Assembly: GCF_021533835.1 (NCBI RefSeq)
Contig: NZ_JAKFYQ010000003.1
Coordinates: 248,001 to 312,000 of the forward strand
DNA length: 64,000 bases
Source: Synechococcus sp. Nb3U1
GTDB lineage: Bacteria > Cyanobacteriota > Cyanobacteriia > Thermostichales > Thermostichaceae
Direction: 5' to 3'
Part shown: in pieces, positions 1-8,563 of the stretch
Numbering within the stretch: position 1 is the stretch's first letter
Layout: the number at the start of each line of letters is the position of its first letter
The notes under the pieces: model-generated
Told to the model about the DNA's origin: nothing
Seen by the model: the letters and a program-made list of their open reading frames with translations, nothing else
Database searches by the model: none
Program-made: the position numbers and the translations under genes

Positions 1-101
1 ATCTCGGGCAGTTTGCCGCTGGGAAACTCGGCATCAATCACAGGCCCAATGACCTGAGTAACATAGCCGATATTGGTGGCAGTAGCGGTGGCAGTAACCA
101 T
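1..101 (-). CDS. atpD: ATP synthase F1 subunit beta, N-terminal fragment
   Basis: Only the first 33 codons lie inside the window; the gene runs off the left edge. The reverse strand reads a Thr/Ala-rich leader and then [17 protein letters not shown], the beta-barrel start of the F1 beta subunit (called atpB in many cyanobacterial annotations). The beta subunit carries the catalytic nucleotide sites of the thylakoid and plasma-membrane ATP synthase. The ATG at 101 is preceded by AAGGAG at 115-120, 13 bases away, which is a long but usable spacing. The catalytic P-loop lies outside the window, so the call rests on the N-terminal match alone. Confidence 0.9.
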   Translation of the reverse strand, partial: MVTATATATNIGYVTQVIGPVIDAEFPSGKLPE

Positions 102-465
102 TGTTGAGGCTCAGCTCCTTATCTTATGTGCTCAGTGATGTCGGGTGTGAGAATTGAATGGAACGGAGGGATCCCACCAAGAGCAGCCGGATCCCGGCAG
201 CGAAACCCAGCTTGCTTGAATGTCTGCCCTAAGAACTCCGTTTCGCTATTACGATCAGCCTACCACTCCCTGTAACCATCTGTAATATCCCTCCTTTGCG
301 GGAATTGGGCTAGGGATCCCTTCTTGCTGCGGAGCAGCTCTTGAATATCTCGAATGTTGCCCATCACAGCGGTATGTCACCCAATTCCGAGGGCAATTCC
401 GGGATCCCGGCTTCGGCGTATGCTGGAAAGGAAAGATTTCTTCACACTTACGGACGGAGCGGATT
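102..465. other. Gene-free stretch between divergent atpD and ABC ATPase genes
   Basis: These 364 bases separate two divergently transcribed genes, so both promoters should be here. I see several GGGATCCC-type palindromes (about 168, 190, 315 and 402), including an extended CCGGGATCCCGG. I see no convincing tRNA, riboswitch or terminator and no credible small gene. Reading frames crossing it are low-quality shadows. Confidence 0.5.
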
Positions 466-1359
466 GTGACAGCCCTTTCGATGGCCCCAACCTTACCTCA
501 GACCCAGCCGGCGGCGGTGGAACTGCAATCGGTATGGAAACGCTTTGGGGAGCAGGTTGCCGTTCAAGACCTGAGTTTACGGATCCCACAGGGAGAAGTG
601 TTCGGGTTGCTAGGGCCAAATGGAGCCGGGAAATCGACCACCATCCGTATGCTGACCAGCCTCACCCGACCCAGCCAGGGATCCATTCAGGTGGGGGGCT
701 ACGACGTGGTACGGGATCCCTTGCTTGTCCGGCAACAGATCGGGGTGGTATTGCAACCAATCACTCTAGAGGCGGAGCTGAGCGTTTGGGAAAACCTAGA
801 GTTTCATGCCCGAATGCACCACATCCCCAACCCGGAGCGGCAACAGCGCATTGACCAGTGGCTGGAGTATGTGCGCCTGGCGGATCGGCGACAGGACAAG
901 GTGAGAACCCTTTCCGGGGGTATGAAACGCCGCTTACAAGTGGCCAGGGCCCTGTTGCATCGACCGCAAATTTTGTTTTTGGATGAGCCTACTGTCGGGT
1001 TGGATCCGCAGGCACGGCGGCTACTGTGGGAGATCATGCGGAATTTGAACCAGCAGGGGATGACCTTGTTGGTGACCACCCACTATATGGAAGAAGCAGA
1101 AGAACTGTGTGACCGCATCGGCATTATGGAGGGCGGGCGGTTGATCGAATTGGGCAGCCCAGCCCAGTTGCGAGCCAAACATGGGGAAGCCCTACTGGTG
1201 CGTTCCCGTCCCGGACTCGAGGCCGACTACACCTTTTTCCCCAGCTTGGCCGAAGCCCAAAGGCAGTTGGAGTTAGAACCCGACAAAACCGGCCTGATGG
1301 TACGTCCTGCCAACTTAGAGGATATCTTCGTGCGGCTGACGGGCCGTCGCCTGGATTAG
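466..1359 (+). CDS. ABC-2 type transporter ATP-binding protein (DrrA/CcmA-like)
   Basis: 297-residue cytoplasmic ATPase that would power an ABC-2 type exporter. The Walker A motif GPNGAGKST is at about residues 50-58, the signature LSGGM at 149-153, Walker B ILFLDEP at 169-175 and the H-loop His near 206. The TTHYMEEAEELCDRI segment and a C-terminal extension ending in an EDIFVRLTGR element are typical of the daunorubicin-resistance/CcmA subfamily. The start is GTG at 466, preceded by GGAG seven bases upstream; an in-frame ATG at 481 has no ribosome site. No permease gene is adjacent, so the partner must be elsewhere. The stop codon interlocks with the stop of the convergent regulator at 1356-1359. 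Confidence 0.88.
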   Translation: MTALSMAPTLPQTQPAAVELQSVWKRFGEQVAVQDLSLRIPQGEVFGLLGPNGAGKSTTIRMLTSLTRPSQGSIQVGGYDVVRDPLLVRQQIGVVLQPITLEAELSVWENLEFHARMHHIPNPERQQRIDQWLEYVRLADRRQDKVRTLSGGMKRRLQVARALLHRPQILFLDEPTVGLDPQARRLLWEIMRNLNQQGMTLLVTTHYMEEAEELCDRIGIMEGGRLIELGSPAQLRAKHGEALLVRSRPGLEADYTFFPSLAEAQRQLELEPDKTGLMVRPANLEDIFVRLTGRRLD

Positions 1360-2072
1360 TTCTTTTCCCCCACCCACCCCTCCCCGGAAGGGGGTTCAAA
1401 CTTGTAGCCCACCCCACGCACGGTGCGAACCAACTCCGGTTTGCTGGTATCCGTTTCTAGTTTCTTGCGGATCTGACCGATGTGAACATCTACCACCCGT
1501 TCATCCCCCTCGTGGTTGAAGTCCCACACCTCCTGAATTAACTCAGCCCGTCGCCAAACCCGGCCCGGATGTCGGGCCAGAGCGTAGAGCAGGTCAAATT
1601 CCAACGCAGTCAAGTTGATCGGGCGCTGATTTCGGGTCACTTCTCGCGTTTCGGGGTCGATCACCAAAGAGGCGAAGGTCAACATCGGCGCGCTGGCAAT
1701 CTCGGTTTTTAGCCGTTGTCGCCGCAAAATAGCTTGCACTCGCGCTTGTAATTCTGGCAAGCTGAAAGGCTTGGTCAGATAGTCATCTGCCCCCAACTGG
1801 AAACCCTGCAATTTGTCGGCAGCACTGACCCGGCTGGTCAGCATCAGCACGTACACGCCAGTTTCTTTTTGCATTTGCTGACAGAGGTCGTAACCGCTCA
1901 CATCCGGCAAATTCAGATCCAAAATCACCAAAATCGGTTGGAAGGAGCGCAACCGTTGTAAGCCTTCCGCCCCGGTAACTGCCACCTCGACCGAATACCC
2001 CTGCCGCTGCAAATACCGCTGTAACAGTACACAGATGCTGGGATCATCATCAATGATGAGGATACGTGACAT
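1356..2072 (-). CDS. Two-component response regulator, OmpR/PhoB family
   Basis: 238 residues: an N-terminal receiver domain (about 1-120) and a C-terminal winged-helix DNA-binding domain (about 140-232). The receiver has the acidic pocket DDD at 8-10, the phospho-acceptor Asp52 in LDLNLP, Ser/Thr at 79-80 and Lys101 in TKPF. The output domain shows the PhoB-type NLTALEFDLL start and the RTVRGVGYKFE end. I start it at the ATG before SRILIIDDD (2072); the longer open frame upstream lacks family similarity. No histidine kinase is adjacent. The sequence is not close enough to RpaA, RpaB or NblR as I remember them to give a name. The target genes cannot be read from the window. Confidence 0.9.
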   Translation of the reverse strand: MSRILIIDDDPSICVLLQRYLQRQGYSVEVAVTGAEGLQRLRSFQPILVILDLNLPDVSGYDLCQQMQKETGVYVLMLTSRVSAADKLQGFQLGADDYLTKPFSLPELQARVQAILRRQRLKTEIASAPMLTFASLVIDPETREVTRNQRPINLTALEFDLLYALARHPGRVWRRAELIQEVWDFNHEGDERVVDVHIGQIRKKLETDTSKPELVRTVRGVGYKFEPPSGEGWVGEKN

Positions 2073-2534
2073 GGCGACTTGGGACTCTCGGGGTGGGCAA
2101 CATGGGTGTGGTCTTGGGCAAGGGCTCACGGGCAGCAATTCTAGGATTGAAAGCCCCCTGATCCAGCTTGCTCATGGGAGAAGAGAAAGCGGCAAACCGC
2201 GCAAACTCAACCGGAATCTCTGCTGGAATGGATGGTAAACCCAAGCGATTTACTTAGATTATTTCAGGTTTTACCATTGCATCACATAAGGAGTTTATCC
2301 CTGCTGGAGCACTCTTTGCTCTCCGTAAATTAACGGAGGCTGGTTCCAAAATCGGGGCATCATTCTACTAGGTTGCCCGGAATCAAGGGGAAGGGTAAGG
2401 TGGGAGGGATCCGAAAAAGGGATCCCATGCCAGTAGGTGGGCCAAGCGGCGGGGGGTGTCAGGCTGGATCCCGGCGGTTCAGATCGAGGGTAAAAAATTG
2501 AGAGTGGCAGGGCGGCGCTTCATTCCAGAGGCTT
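2073..2534. other. Gene-free stretch between divergent regulator and membrane-protein gene
   Basis: 462 bases that must contain the leftward promoter of the response regulator and the rightward promoter of the 2535 gene. It holds GGATCC-core palindromes near 2407, 2421 and 2465. An A/T-rich patch at about 2245-2290 (TTACTTAGATTATTTCAGG) is the most promoter-like part. I see no RNA gene and no supported ORF. Confidence 0.45.
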
Positions 2535-2906
2535 ATGTACGATCCTAATGAAGTCTTTCGCAAAGATATCCAGTTGGCCCTCTTCACCTGGGGGGTTCTG
2601 GAATTGGCCTGTTTTGTGATCATCCCGCTGACGGGAGCCTACGAGTTTTCGCAGGTGGAGGGTTGGCTGTGGCCCTCTCTAGTGTTGGGGCCGGTGGGGG
2701 CGGTGGTGGTGGCCTTCTGTTCCAAGGTTGTGCTGGCCGCCAATAACATCCCGGATCCCAAGAAGAAAAAAGCCCAGCGACAGGTGGCGCAGGTGTTCAG
2801 CTTCTTTGGCTTTTTAGGCTTGGCGTTGCCCTTGATCCTGGCCGGCTGGGTGTTTGGGCGGGAAATTTTGACCACGGACTGGCAGAATAAATTCACCAAC
2901 GAGTGA
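2535..2906 (+). CDS. Small membrane protein of unknown function
   Basis: 123 residues with three likely membrane segments at about 15-37, 44-68 and 90-110, separated by a basic loop (PDPKKKKAQRQ, about 74-84). I do not recognise the family. AGAGG lies three bases before the ATG, a rather short spacing. Its TGA stop overlaps the GTG proposed as the start of the aminotransferase (GTGA at 2903-2906), so the two are probably co-transcribed and translationally coupled. A topology with the basic loop in the cytoplasm is inferred from the positive-inside rule. Confidence 0.7.
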   Translation: MYDPNEVFRKDIQLALFTWGVLELACFVIIPLTGAYEFSQVEGWLWPSLVLGPVGAVVVAFCSKVVLAANNIPDPKKKKAQRQVAQVFSFFGFLGLALPLILAGWVFGREILTTDWQNKFTNE

Positions 2907-4105
2907 GTTCAATACCTATCTCACCGCCCAAATTGATGATGCTCTCCCGAATGCAGGCGGTGCAATCCCCCATGATCCCGCTAGTGGCGGAGTTGATCCG
3001 TCAGCACCCTGGCACTATTTCTCTCGGACAGGGGATCGCCTACTACGGCCCACCCCAAGAAGCCCTAGAGCAAATCCCAGAGTTTCTCTCCCAGCCTAGC
3101 AATCACCAGTATCAACCGGTACACGGGATCCCCTCACTCATCGAGGCCATCGAAAAGAAGCTGTGCCAGGAGGATGGCTACCAAACGGGGTCGGGGCGGC
3201 GCGTGGTGGTGACAGCGGGCAGCAATATGGGCTTTCTCAATGCAGTGCTGGCCATTACCCAGCCCGGAGATGAGATCCTCCTGCAAACCCCCTATTACTT
3301 CAACCACGAAATGGCGGTGACGATGGCGGGGTGTCGGGCCGTCTGTGTGCCTACGGACGTAAACTACCAGTTGCAGCCTGAGCAAATTGAGGCGGCCCTG
3401 ACAGAGCGAACGCGGGGGATCGTCACTATTTCTCCCAACAATCCCACTGGGGTGGTGTATCCGCCTACCGATCTCAAGGCCGTCAACCACCTGTGCCGAG
3501 AGCGCGGTCTCTACCACATTCACGACCAAGCCTACGAGTACTTCCTTTACGATGGGATCCCCCCTTTTTCTTTGGTGAGTGTGCCGGAAGGCAACCACCA
3601 CACGATCTCTCTGTTTTCCCTGTCCAAGTCCTATGGGTTTGCTGGCTGGCGCATCGGCTATATGGTGATCCCGGAGGCGCTATTTATGCCGATCCTGAAG
3701 ATCCAGGACACCAATTTGATCTGTCCGCCGGTGATCTCTCAATACGCGGCTTTGGGGGCGTTACAAGTGGGATCCGCCTATTGTCGGGAACGGCTGGAAT
3801 CTCTGGTGGCGGTGCGTCAGGTGGCTCTATCTGCTTTTCAAACCTTGGGAGAACGGGTGCAGATCCCCACCGCACAGGGAGCCTTTTACTTTTTGCTGCG
3901 TCTGAAAACCGATTGGCCGGCCATGGCGGTGGTGGAGCACCTGATCCGTGAGCATCGGGTGGCGGTGATCCCCGGGGATACCTTTGGGTTGAAGTCGGGA
4001 GAAGGAATCTGTTATGTCCGGGTTGCCTATGGGGCGCTGGATCAGACTAGGGCGGCGGAAGGGATTGGCCGCTTGGTAGAGGGTCTGAAGCACCTGTTGG
4101 GCTAG
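2903..4105 (+). CDS. Pyridoxal-phosphate aminotransferase, class I/II (aspartate aminotransferase fold)
   Basis: 400-residue fold-type I PLP enzyme. Visible landmarks are SLGQGIAYYGPP near the N-terminus, the NNPTGVVYPP substrate and cofactor loop, the HDQAYEYF Asp/Tyr that contacts the PLP pyridine ring, and the SLSKSYGFAGWRIGY segment containing the Schiff-base Lys. It transfers an amino group between an amino acid and a 2-oxo acid; the exact donor cannot be read. The GTG at 2903 overlaps the upstream stop; ATG at 2936 or 2939 is an alternative that would remove 11-12 residues. Neither has a clear ribosome site, so coupling to the upstream gene is plausible. Confidence 0.88.
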   Translation: MSSIPISPPKLMMLSRMQAVQSPMIPLVAELIRQHPGTISLGQGIAYYGPPQEALEQIPEFLSQPSNHQYQPVHGIPSLIEAIEKKLCQEDGYQTGSGRRVVVTAGSNMGFLNAVLAITQPGDEILLQTPYYFNHEMAVTMAGCRAVCVPTDVNYQLQPEQIEAALTERTRGIVTISPNNPTGVVYPPTDLKAVNHLCRERGLYHIHDQAYEYFLYDGIPPFSLVSVPEGNHHTISLFSLSKSYGFAGWRIGYMVIPEALFMPILKIQDTNLICPPVISQYAALGALQVGSAYCRERLESLVAVRQVALSAFQTLGERVQIPTAQGAFYFLLRLKTDWPAMAVVEHLIREHRVAVIPGDTFGLKSGEGICYVRVAYGALDQTRAAEGIGRLVEGLKHLLG

Positions 4106-4277
4106 TGGGGGATCCCTAGAGAGTGGGATCCGAGGATGTTATAAATTGGGATGCAAGCCCTTCAGCGCTCCTCAGTCCCGGTTGCCAAACTGGAGTCAGC
4201 GCTATGCCCGTCGGTGGCTTGAGAGCCTATCGATAGGTGTCTCTGGTGTGTTTCTGGATGGTCGAGGTGAAGAACCC

Positions 4278-5222
4278 ATGTACCCGAACGAGACGACTTC
4301 TCAACCTGAGGTGAGTCGCCAGAATGTTGGACAGTCCGTGTCTACCCCGGCTGTGCAGAGGATGAACCGGGATCCCAGATTGCGGTCGGCGGCTTCTTCT
4401 CTCCATGAGTCCCCATGGGTACAGGATTTGGATGACGAATCTTTGGATCGCTACCCCATGCGCGGTCGTTCTTCTCCTTCTTCCGGCGGTTTTCCCTTTG
4501 GTACTTTGATGGTAGCCAGTGTTTCGGTCGGGGCTTTGGCTGCTTTGGGTTGGCAGGTTTGGCAGATTGTATTGCCGATGCTGGAGCCACCTTCCGTACC
4601 TCAGTTTCAACAGGCAGTGCGGTTGGATCCCTTGCCCAGTCCAGTCAGTTTGCCCACGGATATCCCTGTCACTGAGGGGCCTGCCGCAGGCAGGATTGAC
4701 CCTGAGGGGTTTCCCCCCGGTAGTCGAGGCCGGGTGATCGAGCCGATTGGGCTGGCCATTCGCAGTCAACCTGCCGCTGAGGGTGCCTATCAGGGGGGGA
4801 TCGTGGTGGGGGAAACCGTGACCGTGCTGGAGTACAGTGCTGATGGCCTTTGGCAACGGGTACGGCGAGAGCTGAATGGACAGGAGGGTTGGGTACGAGC
4901 TGGCAACCTGGGCCCAGTTGCAGATTCTGGAGCGGTGGCCACTGTCACTCCCCCGCAGGATCCCACAGTTGAGTTGACGCCTTTGCCGACTCGCCCCCCT
5001 GTCGTGGCAACCGTTACATCCGGCGGACAAGGGCGGGTGATCGAGCCGATTGGGCTGGCTTTGCGAGCCTCTCCGGAGGCGGAGGGGGCCTATATCGGCG
5101 GTGTGCCCATGAACGAGGTGGTGACGGTGCTGGGCTTGAGCGAAGATGGCCGTTGGCAGCGCATTCGTCGTCAGGATGGTCAAGAAGGTTGGGTACGGGC
5201 CGGAAACTTGGCCCAGGAATAA
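4278..5222 (+). CDS. Membrane-anchored protein with two bacterial SH3 domains
   Basis: 314 residues. A polar N-terminal tail is followed by one membrane segment at about residues 76-100 (ASVSVGALAALGWQVWQIVL) and a Pro-rich linker. Two tandem SH3b repeats follow, each opening with GRVIEPIGLA and closing with GWVRAGN. Such domains usually bind peptidoglycan or cell-wall peptides, so a periplasmic envelope role is inferred. The start ATG at 4278 has GAGGTGA seven bases upstream, which decides it against the longer frame from 4146. The two repeats are also closely similar at DNA level, suggesting internal duplication. Confidence 0.82.
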   Translation: MYPNETTSQPEVSRQNVGQSVSTPAVQRMNRDPRLRSAASSLHESPWVQDLDDESLDRYPMRGRSSPSSGGFPFGTLMVASVSVGALAALGWQVWQIVLPMLEPPSVPQFQQAVRLDPLPSPVSLPTDIPVTEGPAAGRIDPEGFPPGSRGRVIEPIGLAIRSQPAAEGAYQGGIVVGETVTVLEYSADGLWQRVRRELNGQEGWVRAGNLGPVADSGAVATVTPPQDPTVELTPLPTRPPVVATVTSGGQGRVIEPIGLALRASPEAEGAYIGGVPMNEVVTVLGLSEDGRWQRIRRQDGQEGWVRAGNLAQE

Positions 5223-5350
5223 GGCCAGTGCAGAGATTGAACGGCAGGGATCGGGATCTCGCTCATTTTTTTGCCTGAGATGCCCCGGCAGGGGATTGTG
5301 ACCCAGGAATGCCTGTGTTTCGGTAGAACAGTACCGCAATAGGGCGACGT

Positions 5351-6268
5351 GTGAAGCACAGTTCATTTGGGTTGGGCCGTTCACCCTGGGATCCCTTGGG
5401 GAACAGGCTGACTTTGTTGGTTCTGATGGTAGGGCTGGGATCCACCCTGATTGCTTGTCGCCAGAATCCTGATTCCATGGCTGGAGGACCTGAGGCTGAA
5501 ACAGGCTCTCAATCCACCCTTTCAGTAGCGGCAGAGACAGGCACCCTGGAATTATGGGCCAACGGCGAGGCGTTCATTCGGGAGGGCTTTGTCTCCAAAG
5601 ATGGCTGGGCACTGAGTTTCGACCAGGTGTACGTGACGCTGGCGGAGATCACGGCCTACCAAGCGGATCCCCCCTTTGAGCCAGAATCCGAGGCAGCCTT
5701 GCAAGCGCAAACCCAAGTGGGTCTACCCGGCCCAATCACCGTCAACTTGGTCAGCACCCCTGAAGAACGGGCCTTGCTGGGATCCCTAGACGTCCCCCCT
5801 GGTCACTACAATGCCTTCTCTTGGCGGATGGTTCCCGCTGTTGCTGGGCCGGCCACGGGCTATTCCCTCTGGATTCAGGGATCCGCTCAACCTCAGGAGG
5901 GAGAACCCGGCGACGCAATAGATTTTGTACTTAAATTCCCGCAAGAACTGGCCTTTACCTGTGGCGAGTATATCGGTGAAGACCGCAAAGGGTTCGTTAC
6001 CCCCAACTCAATAGCCGATTTAGAGGCCACGTTCCACTTCGACCATCTGTTCGGAGATGGGGAATTGCCTCCTGAAGACAGCTTGAATCAATCGGCGCTG
6101 GGATTTGCTCCTTTTGCGGCTTTGGCCGTTGGGGGATCCCTGGAAATGGATTGGGCCAGCCTGCAGGAGAATCTCAGCCCAGCCGAAGCCGACCAAGTGG
6201 TGGAGATCTTGAGGGAATTGGGCCATGTCGGGGAAGGGCACTGCCGCCAGACCACAGCCCGCCCCTAG
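5351..6268 (+). CDS. Predicted lipoprotein of the cobalt/nickel transporter operon (DUF4382-like)
   Basis: 305 residues beginning with a signal peptide and lipobox LIAC (Cys at about residue 36), so a membrane-anchored extracytoplasmic protein is predicted. The body contains a segment around residues 75-100 reading VYVTLAEITAYQAD that resembles DUF4382-type beta-sandwich proteins; this assignment is tentative. It precedes the NikL-like, CbiM and CbiQ genes in the same direction with 53 bases to the next start, so a role in metal capture is inferred from position only. The start is GTG; no better ATG lies before the signal peptide. Confidence 0.72.
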   Translation: MKHSSFGLGRSPWDPLGNRLTLLVLMVGLGSTLIACRQNPDSMAGGPEAETGSQSTLSVAAETGTLELWANGEAFIREGFVSKDGWALSFDQVYVTLAEITAYQADPPFEPESEAALQAQTQVGLPGPITVNLVSTPEERALLGSLDVPPGHYNAFSWRMVPAVAGPATGYSLWIQGSAQPQEGEPGDAIDFVLKFPQELAFTCGEYIGEDRKGFVTPNSIADLEATFHFDHLFGDGELPPEDSLNQSALGFAPFAALAVGGSLEMDWASLQENLSPAEADQVVEILRELGHVGEGHCRQTTARP

Positions 6269-6321
6269 CCCCCACCAGAACCATCCGGAAAACCAGTCAA
6301 CCGCTCAAACAAACACTTGCC

Positions 6322-6882
6322 ATGTACCCACTCTCCTTGTCGCGCCAGCAGTATGTAGCGCCAGCCCACCGAATGGGCTTTTCTGGAAGGTTAAAACTGG
6401 CTCTGGGGTTGATCGGTCTCAGTCTGCTGATTGCCAGGGTGGCCTCGGCACATGGGGTGGAAGCGTCTTATCGGGCCATCCCAACCTTTCAAATCAAGGC
6501 CCGCTATGATACCGGCGAACCGATGGGATCTGCTCAGGTAACCGTGTTTGCGCCCACGGATCCTGCCACGCCTTGGCAAGAGGGGCAAACCAATGCCGCC
6601 GGGCAGTTTGTCTTGCAACCGGATCCCCAACTCAGCGGCCTTTGGCAGGTGAGGATTCGACAGGCTGGGCATGGGGTGTTGCTGAATGTGCCGGTGGGAG
6701 AGGATGCCGCCATAGCAGCCGGGGTCAGCAGTTCCCCATCCTTTGGGCCATTGCAACGGGGGGTAATGGCAGCCTGTGTGATCTGGGGTTGCTTAGCTAC
6801 TGCTTTGTTTTTCTCTACACCGCGTCGGGAAACCCAGCCTAGCCGCTCAGCGTTCACCGCACCTGTTCTGGAGCACGACTAA
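6322..6882 (+). CDS. NikL/CbiL-like extracytoplasmic component of metal ECF transporter
   Basis: 186 residues: a signal peptide ending near ARVASAHG, a beta-sandwich domain resembling carboxypeptidase regulatory or DUF4198-type folds (about 45-135), and one C-terminal membrane segment (about 145-165). This architecture matches the accessory NikL/CbiL proteins encoded next to CbiM-type transporters. The His directly after the predicted cleavage site could bind metal, as the exposed N-terminal His does in related periplasmic metal proteins. CbiM starts two bases after its stop. The ATG at 6322 begins the signal peptide; longer upstream frames overlap the lipoprotein gene and are rejected. Confidence 0.75.
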   Translation: MYPLSLSRQQYVAPAHRMGFSGRLKLALGLIGLSLLIARVASAHGVEASYRAIPTFQIKARYDTGEPMGSAQVTVFAPTDPATPWQEGQTNAAGQFVLQPDPQLSGLWQVRIRQAGHGVLLNVPVGEDAAIAAGVSSSPSFGPLQRGVMAACVIWGCLATALFFSTPRRETQPSRSAFTAPVLEHD

Positions 6883-6884
6883 CC

Positions 6885-7619
6885 ATGCACATCAGTGACG
6901 GCATTTTGCCCCTACCGCTTTGGCTGGGGGGCTACGGCATCACCACACTCCTGACTGGTTACAGCTTGCGGGTTGGCCAGCGGGGATCCCGTTTCATGCC
7001 GGAGTCCGATCCCCGCCGGCAGTTACCGAAAGCATCTTTGCTCACGGCGGCTTTTTTTGTCGCCTCCTCCATTCACCTCCCTATCCCTCCCGCCAGCGTC
7101 CATTTCTTGTTGAATGGGTTGGTGGGTTCGCTGCTAGGGCCATTGGCCTATCCTGCCATTGTGGTGGGTTTGTTTTTTCAGGTGGTGGCCTTTGGGCACG
7201 GTGGGCTCACGACTTTGGGGATCAATGCCGCAATCATGGGAATCCCTGCTTGGTTGGCGGGGGGTCTCTTTCGGATTGGGCGTCGAGTGCTGGGTACAGG
7301 GATGGCCGCCTTTTGGGCGGGGGTTGTGGGGGCGGGGTTGGCGGTGCTGCTGTTTTACGGGGTGGTGATCGCCGGTTTATCCGGTTCGCCCCTGCTAGCT
7401 ACCGAAGCAGAACGGCTGACCACCGGAACTTTGGTTTTGGCTCACATCCCCGTCATTGTCTTAGAGGGATTGTTCACCAGTTGGGTGCTGCTGTTTCTAC
7501 AGCGGGTGCAGCCAGATCTTTTGGCCGACTCTTTGCCTCAGCCCTCCTGGGCAACAACTAACCCGCAATCCACCCCAGTAGAGCCGGCCCTCAGTCCCAG
7601 CGGGTATGGGAAAGGGTGA
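6885..7619 (+). CDS. cbiM: Cobalt/nickel ECF transporter substrate-binding component CbiM/NikM
   Basis: 244-residue membrane protein opening with MHISDG. In this family the amino terminus and His2 coordinate the Co2+ or Ni2+ ion, so the start is certain. Six to seven hydrophobic segments follow. It is the S component of an energy-coupling-factor importer and binds the metal ion at the membrane. Whether it prefers cobalt or nickel cannot be told by eye. The gene overlaps cbiQ by 14 bases. The downstream pair cbiX and cobA (25-27 kb) shows that the genome also encodes tetrapyrrole steps that may use cobalt. Confidence 0.92.
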   Translation: MHISDGILPLPLWLGGYGITTLLTGYSLRVGQRGSRFMPESDPRRQLPKASLLTAAFFVASSIHLPIPPASVHFLLNGLVGSLLGPLAYPAIVVGLFFQVVAFGHGGLTTLGINAAIMGIPAWLAGGLFRIGRRVLGTGMAAFWAGVVGAGLAVLLFYGVVIAGLSGSPLLATEAERLTTGTLVLAHIPVIVLEGLFTSWVLLFLQRVQPDLLADSLPQPSWATTNPQSTPVEPALSPSGYGKG

Positions 7620-8406
7620 AGTGGGGGGATCCCTGACTGCCAAAACTTCAGCCAAAACACCTTCCTGGATCCATCGCTGGCGACCCCTTCCCAAGCTACT
7701 GGGGTTGCTGGCGTTGATGGTGGCTTTTGCTGCGATTCAGCGCTTGGCTTTGCTGCCGGTGATCGGGGTTGTGGCAGTGGGGTTGTGGGGGATCTCGGGA
7801 TTGCCCTGGCGCTTGTGGCTGAGGCGGCTGGCGGGGCCGGGGGTACTGGTGACTGGGTTGATCCTGGTGCTGCCCTTTTGGTTGGGAGAAACCGTCATTT
7901 GGCGCTGGGGAGCCCTGGCGGTGCGCTGGGAGGGAATCGCGATAGTGCTGCGGATGGGGGGCCGCTTGGGGGCCATTTTCACCCTCAGCCTGTTGCTGCT
8001 AGAAACCACCCCCCTTACGGAGTTACTGGCGGCTGTACGGCGGTTGGGGATCCCGGATTTACTCTTGGAGCTGGCCTGGCTGACCTATCGCTATCTCCAG
8101 GAGCTGGGATCCCAATGGCAGCAAATGCGACGGGCAGCCCAATTGCGGGGCTGGCGACCGGGGGGATCCCTGAGGCGAGATCTCCCCTTCCTGGCTTCTT
8201 TGCTGGGGACTTTGCTGGTGCGCAGCTACGAGCGCTCTGAGCGCGTTTACCAAGCTTTGCGGTTGCGGGGTTATGGGCAGGGTGCCCCGTTGGTTTCTTC
8301 TGCAGGGGATCCCGCGCAGGCATATACCTCTGTAGCACTCAGTTGGGGCGCAACCGGGCTAGCTCTGGGCATCGCAGGACTCCTGCTTGGGTTGGGATTG
8401 GTTTGA
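7606..8406 (+). CDS. cbiQ: ECF transporter transmembrane component CbiQ/NikQ
   Basis: 266 residues with about five membrane segments. It has the two short Ala-Arg-Gly coupling motifs of T components: RRAAQLRGW at about residue 180 and RVYQALRLRGYG at about 218, which dock onto the ATPases. It overlaps the end of cbiM by 14 bases, which indicates translational coupling. The expected ATPase gene (cbiO) is not next; the following gene on this strand encodes a membrane serine protease. The ATPase must come from another locus or be shared with other ECF transporters. Confidence 0.88.
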   Translation: MGKGEVGGSLTAKTSAKTPSWIHRWRPLPKLLGLLALMVAFAAIQRLALLPVIGVVAVGLWGISGLPWRLWLRRLAGPGVLVTGLILVLPFWLGETVIWRWGALAVRWEGIAIVLRMGGRLGAIFTLSLLLLETTPLTELLAAVRRLGIPDLLLELAWLTYRYLQELGSQWQQMRRAAQLRGWRPGGSLRRDLPFLASLLGTLLVRSYERSERVYQALRLRGYGQGAPLVSSAGDPAQAYTSVALSWGATGLALGIAGLLLGLGLV

Positions 8407-8563
8407 AGGGATCCCCCATTGACCCAATATGAACCCGGCTGATGCCCGCAATCAGCGCACGGAAATTCCCCTGGTGCGGGTAGATCAGCCTAATCCCGAC
8501 CCAAAATCCGGTACACCTGATCTCCTATGCTGGAAGCAAAGGGATCCCGTCTGAGGTGTAAAG

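Noticed and set aside
1356-2072. Naming the OmpR regulator RpaA, RpaB or NblR
   Set aside because: The N-terminal sequences I remember for these do not match closely enough; only the family call is safe.
5271-5320. CTGAGATG resembling a TPP riboswitch box upstream of the lipoprotein gene
   Set aside because: The remaining conserved TPP elements are missing, and the operon concerns metals, not thiamine. No B12 box was found either.
4227-5384. Long minus-strand open frame (385 codons) opposite the SH3 gene
   Set aside because: It is His/Pro/Gln/Arg-rich shadow sequence with no family resemblance, and the plus strand encodes two clear SH3 repeats with a good ribosome site.
8429-8554. 41-codon ORF between cbiQ and the protease gene
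   Set aside because: ATG without a ribosome site and no recognisable sequence; not enough to call a gene.
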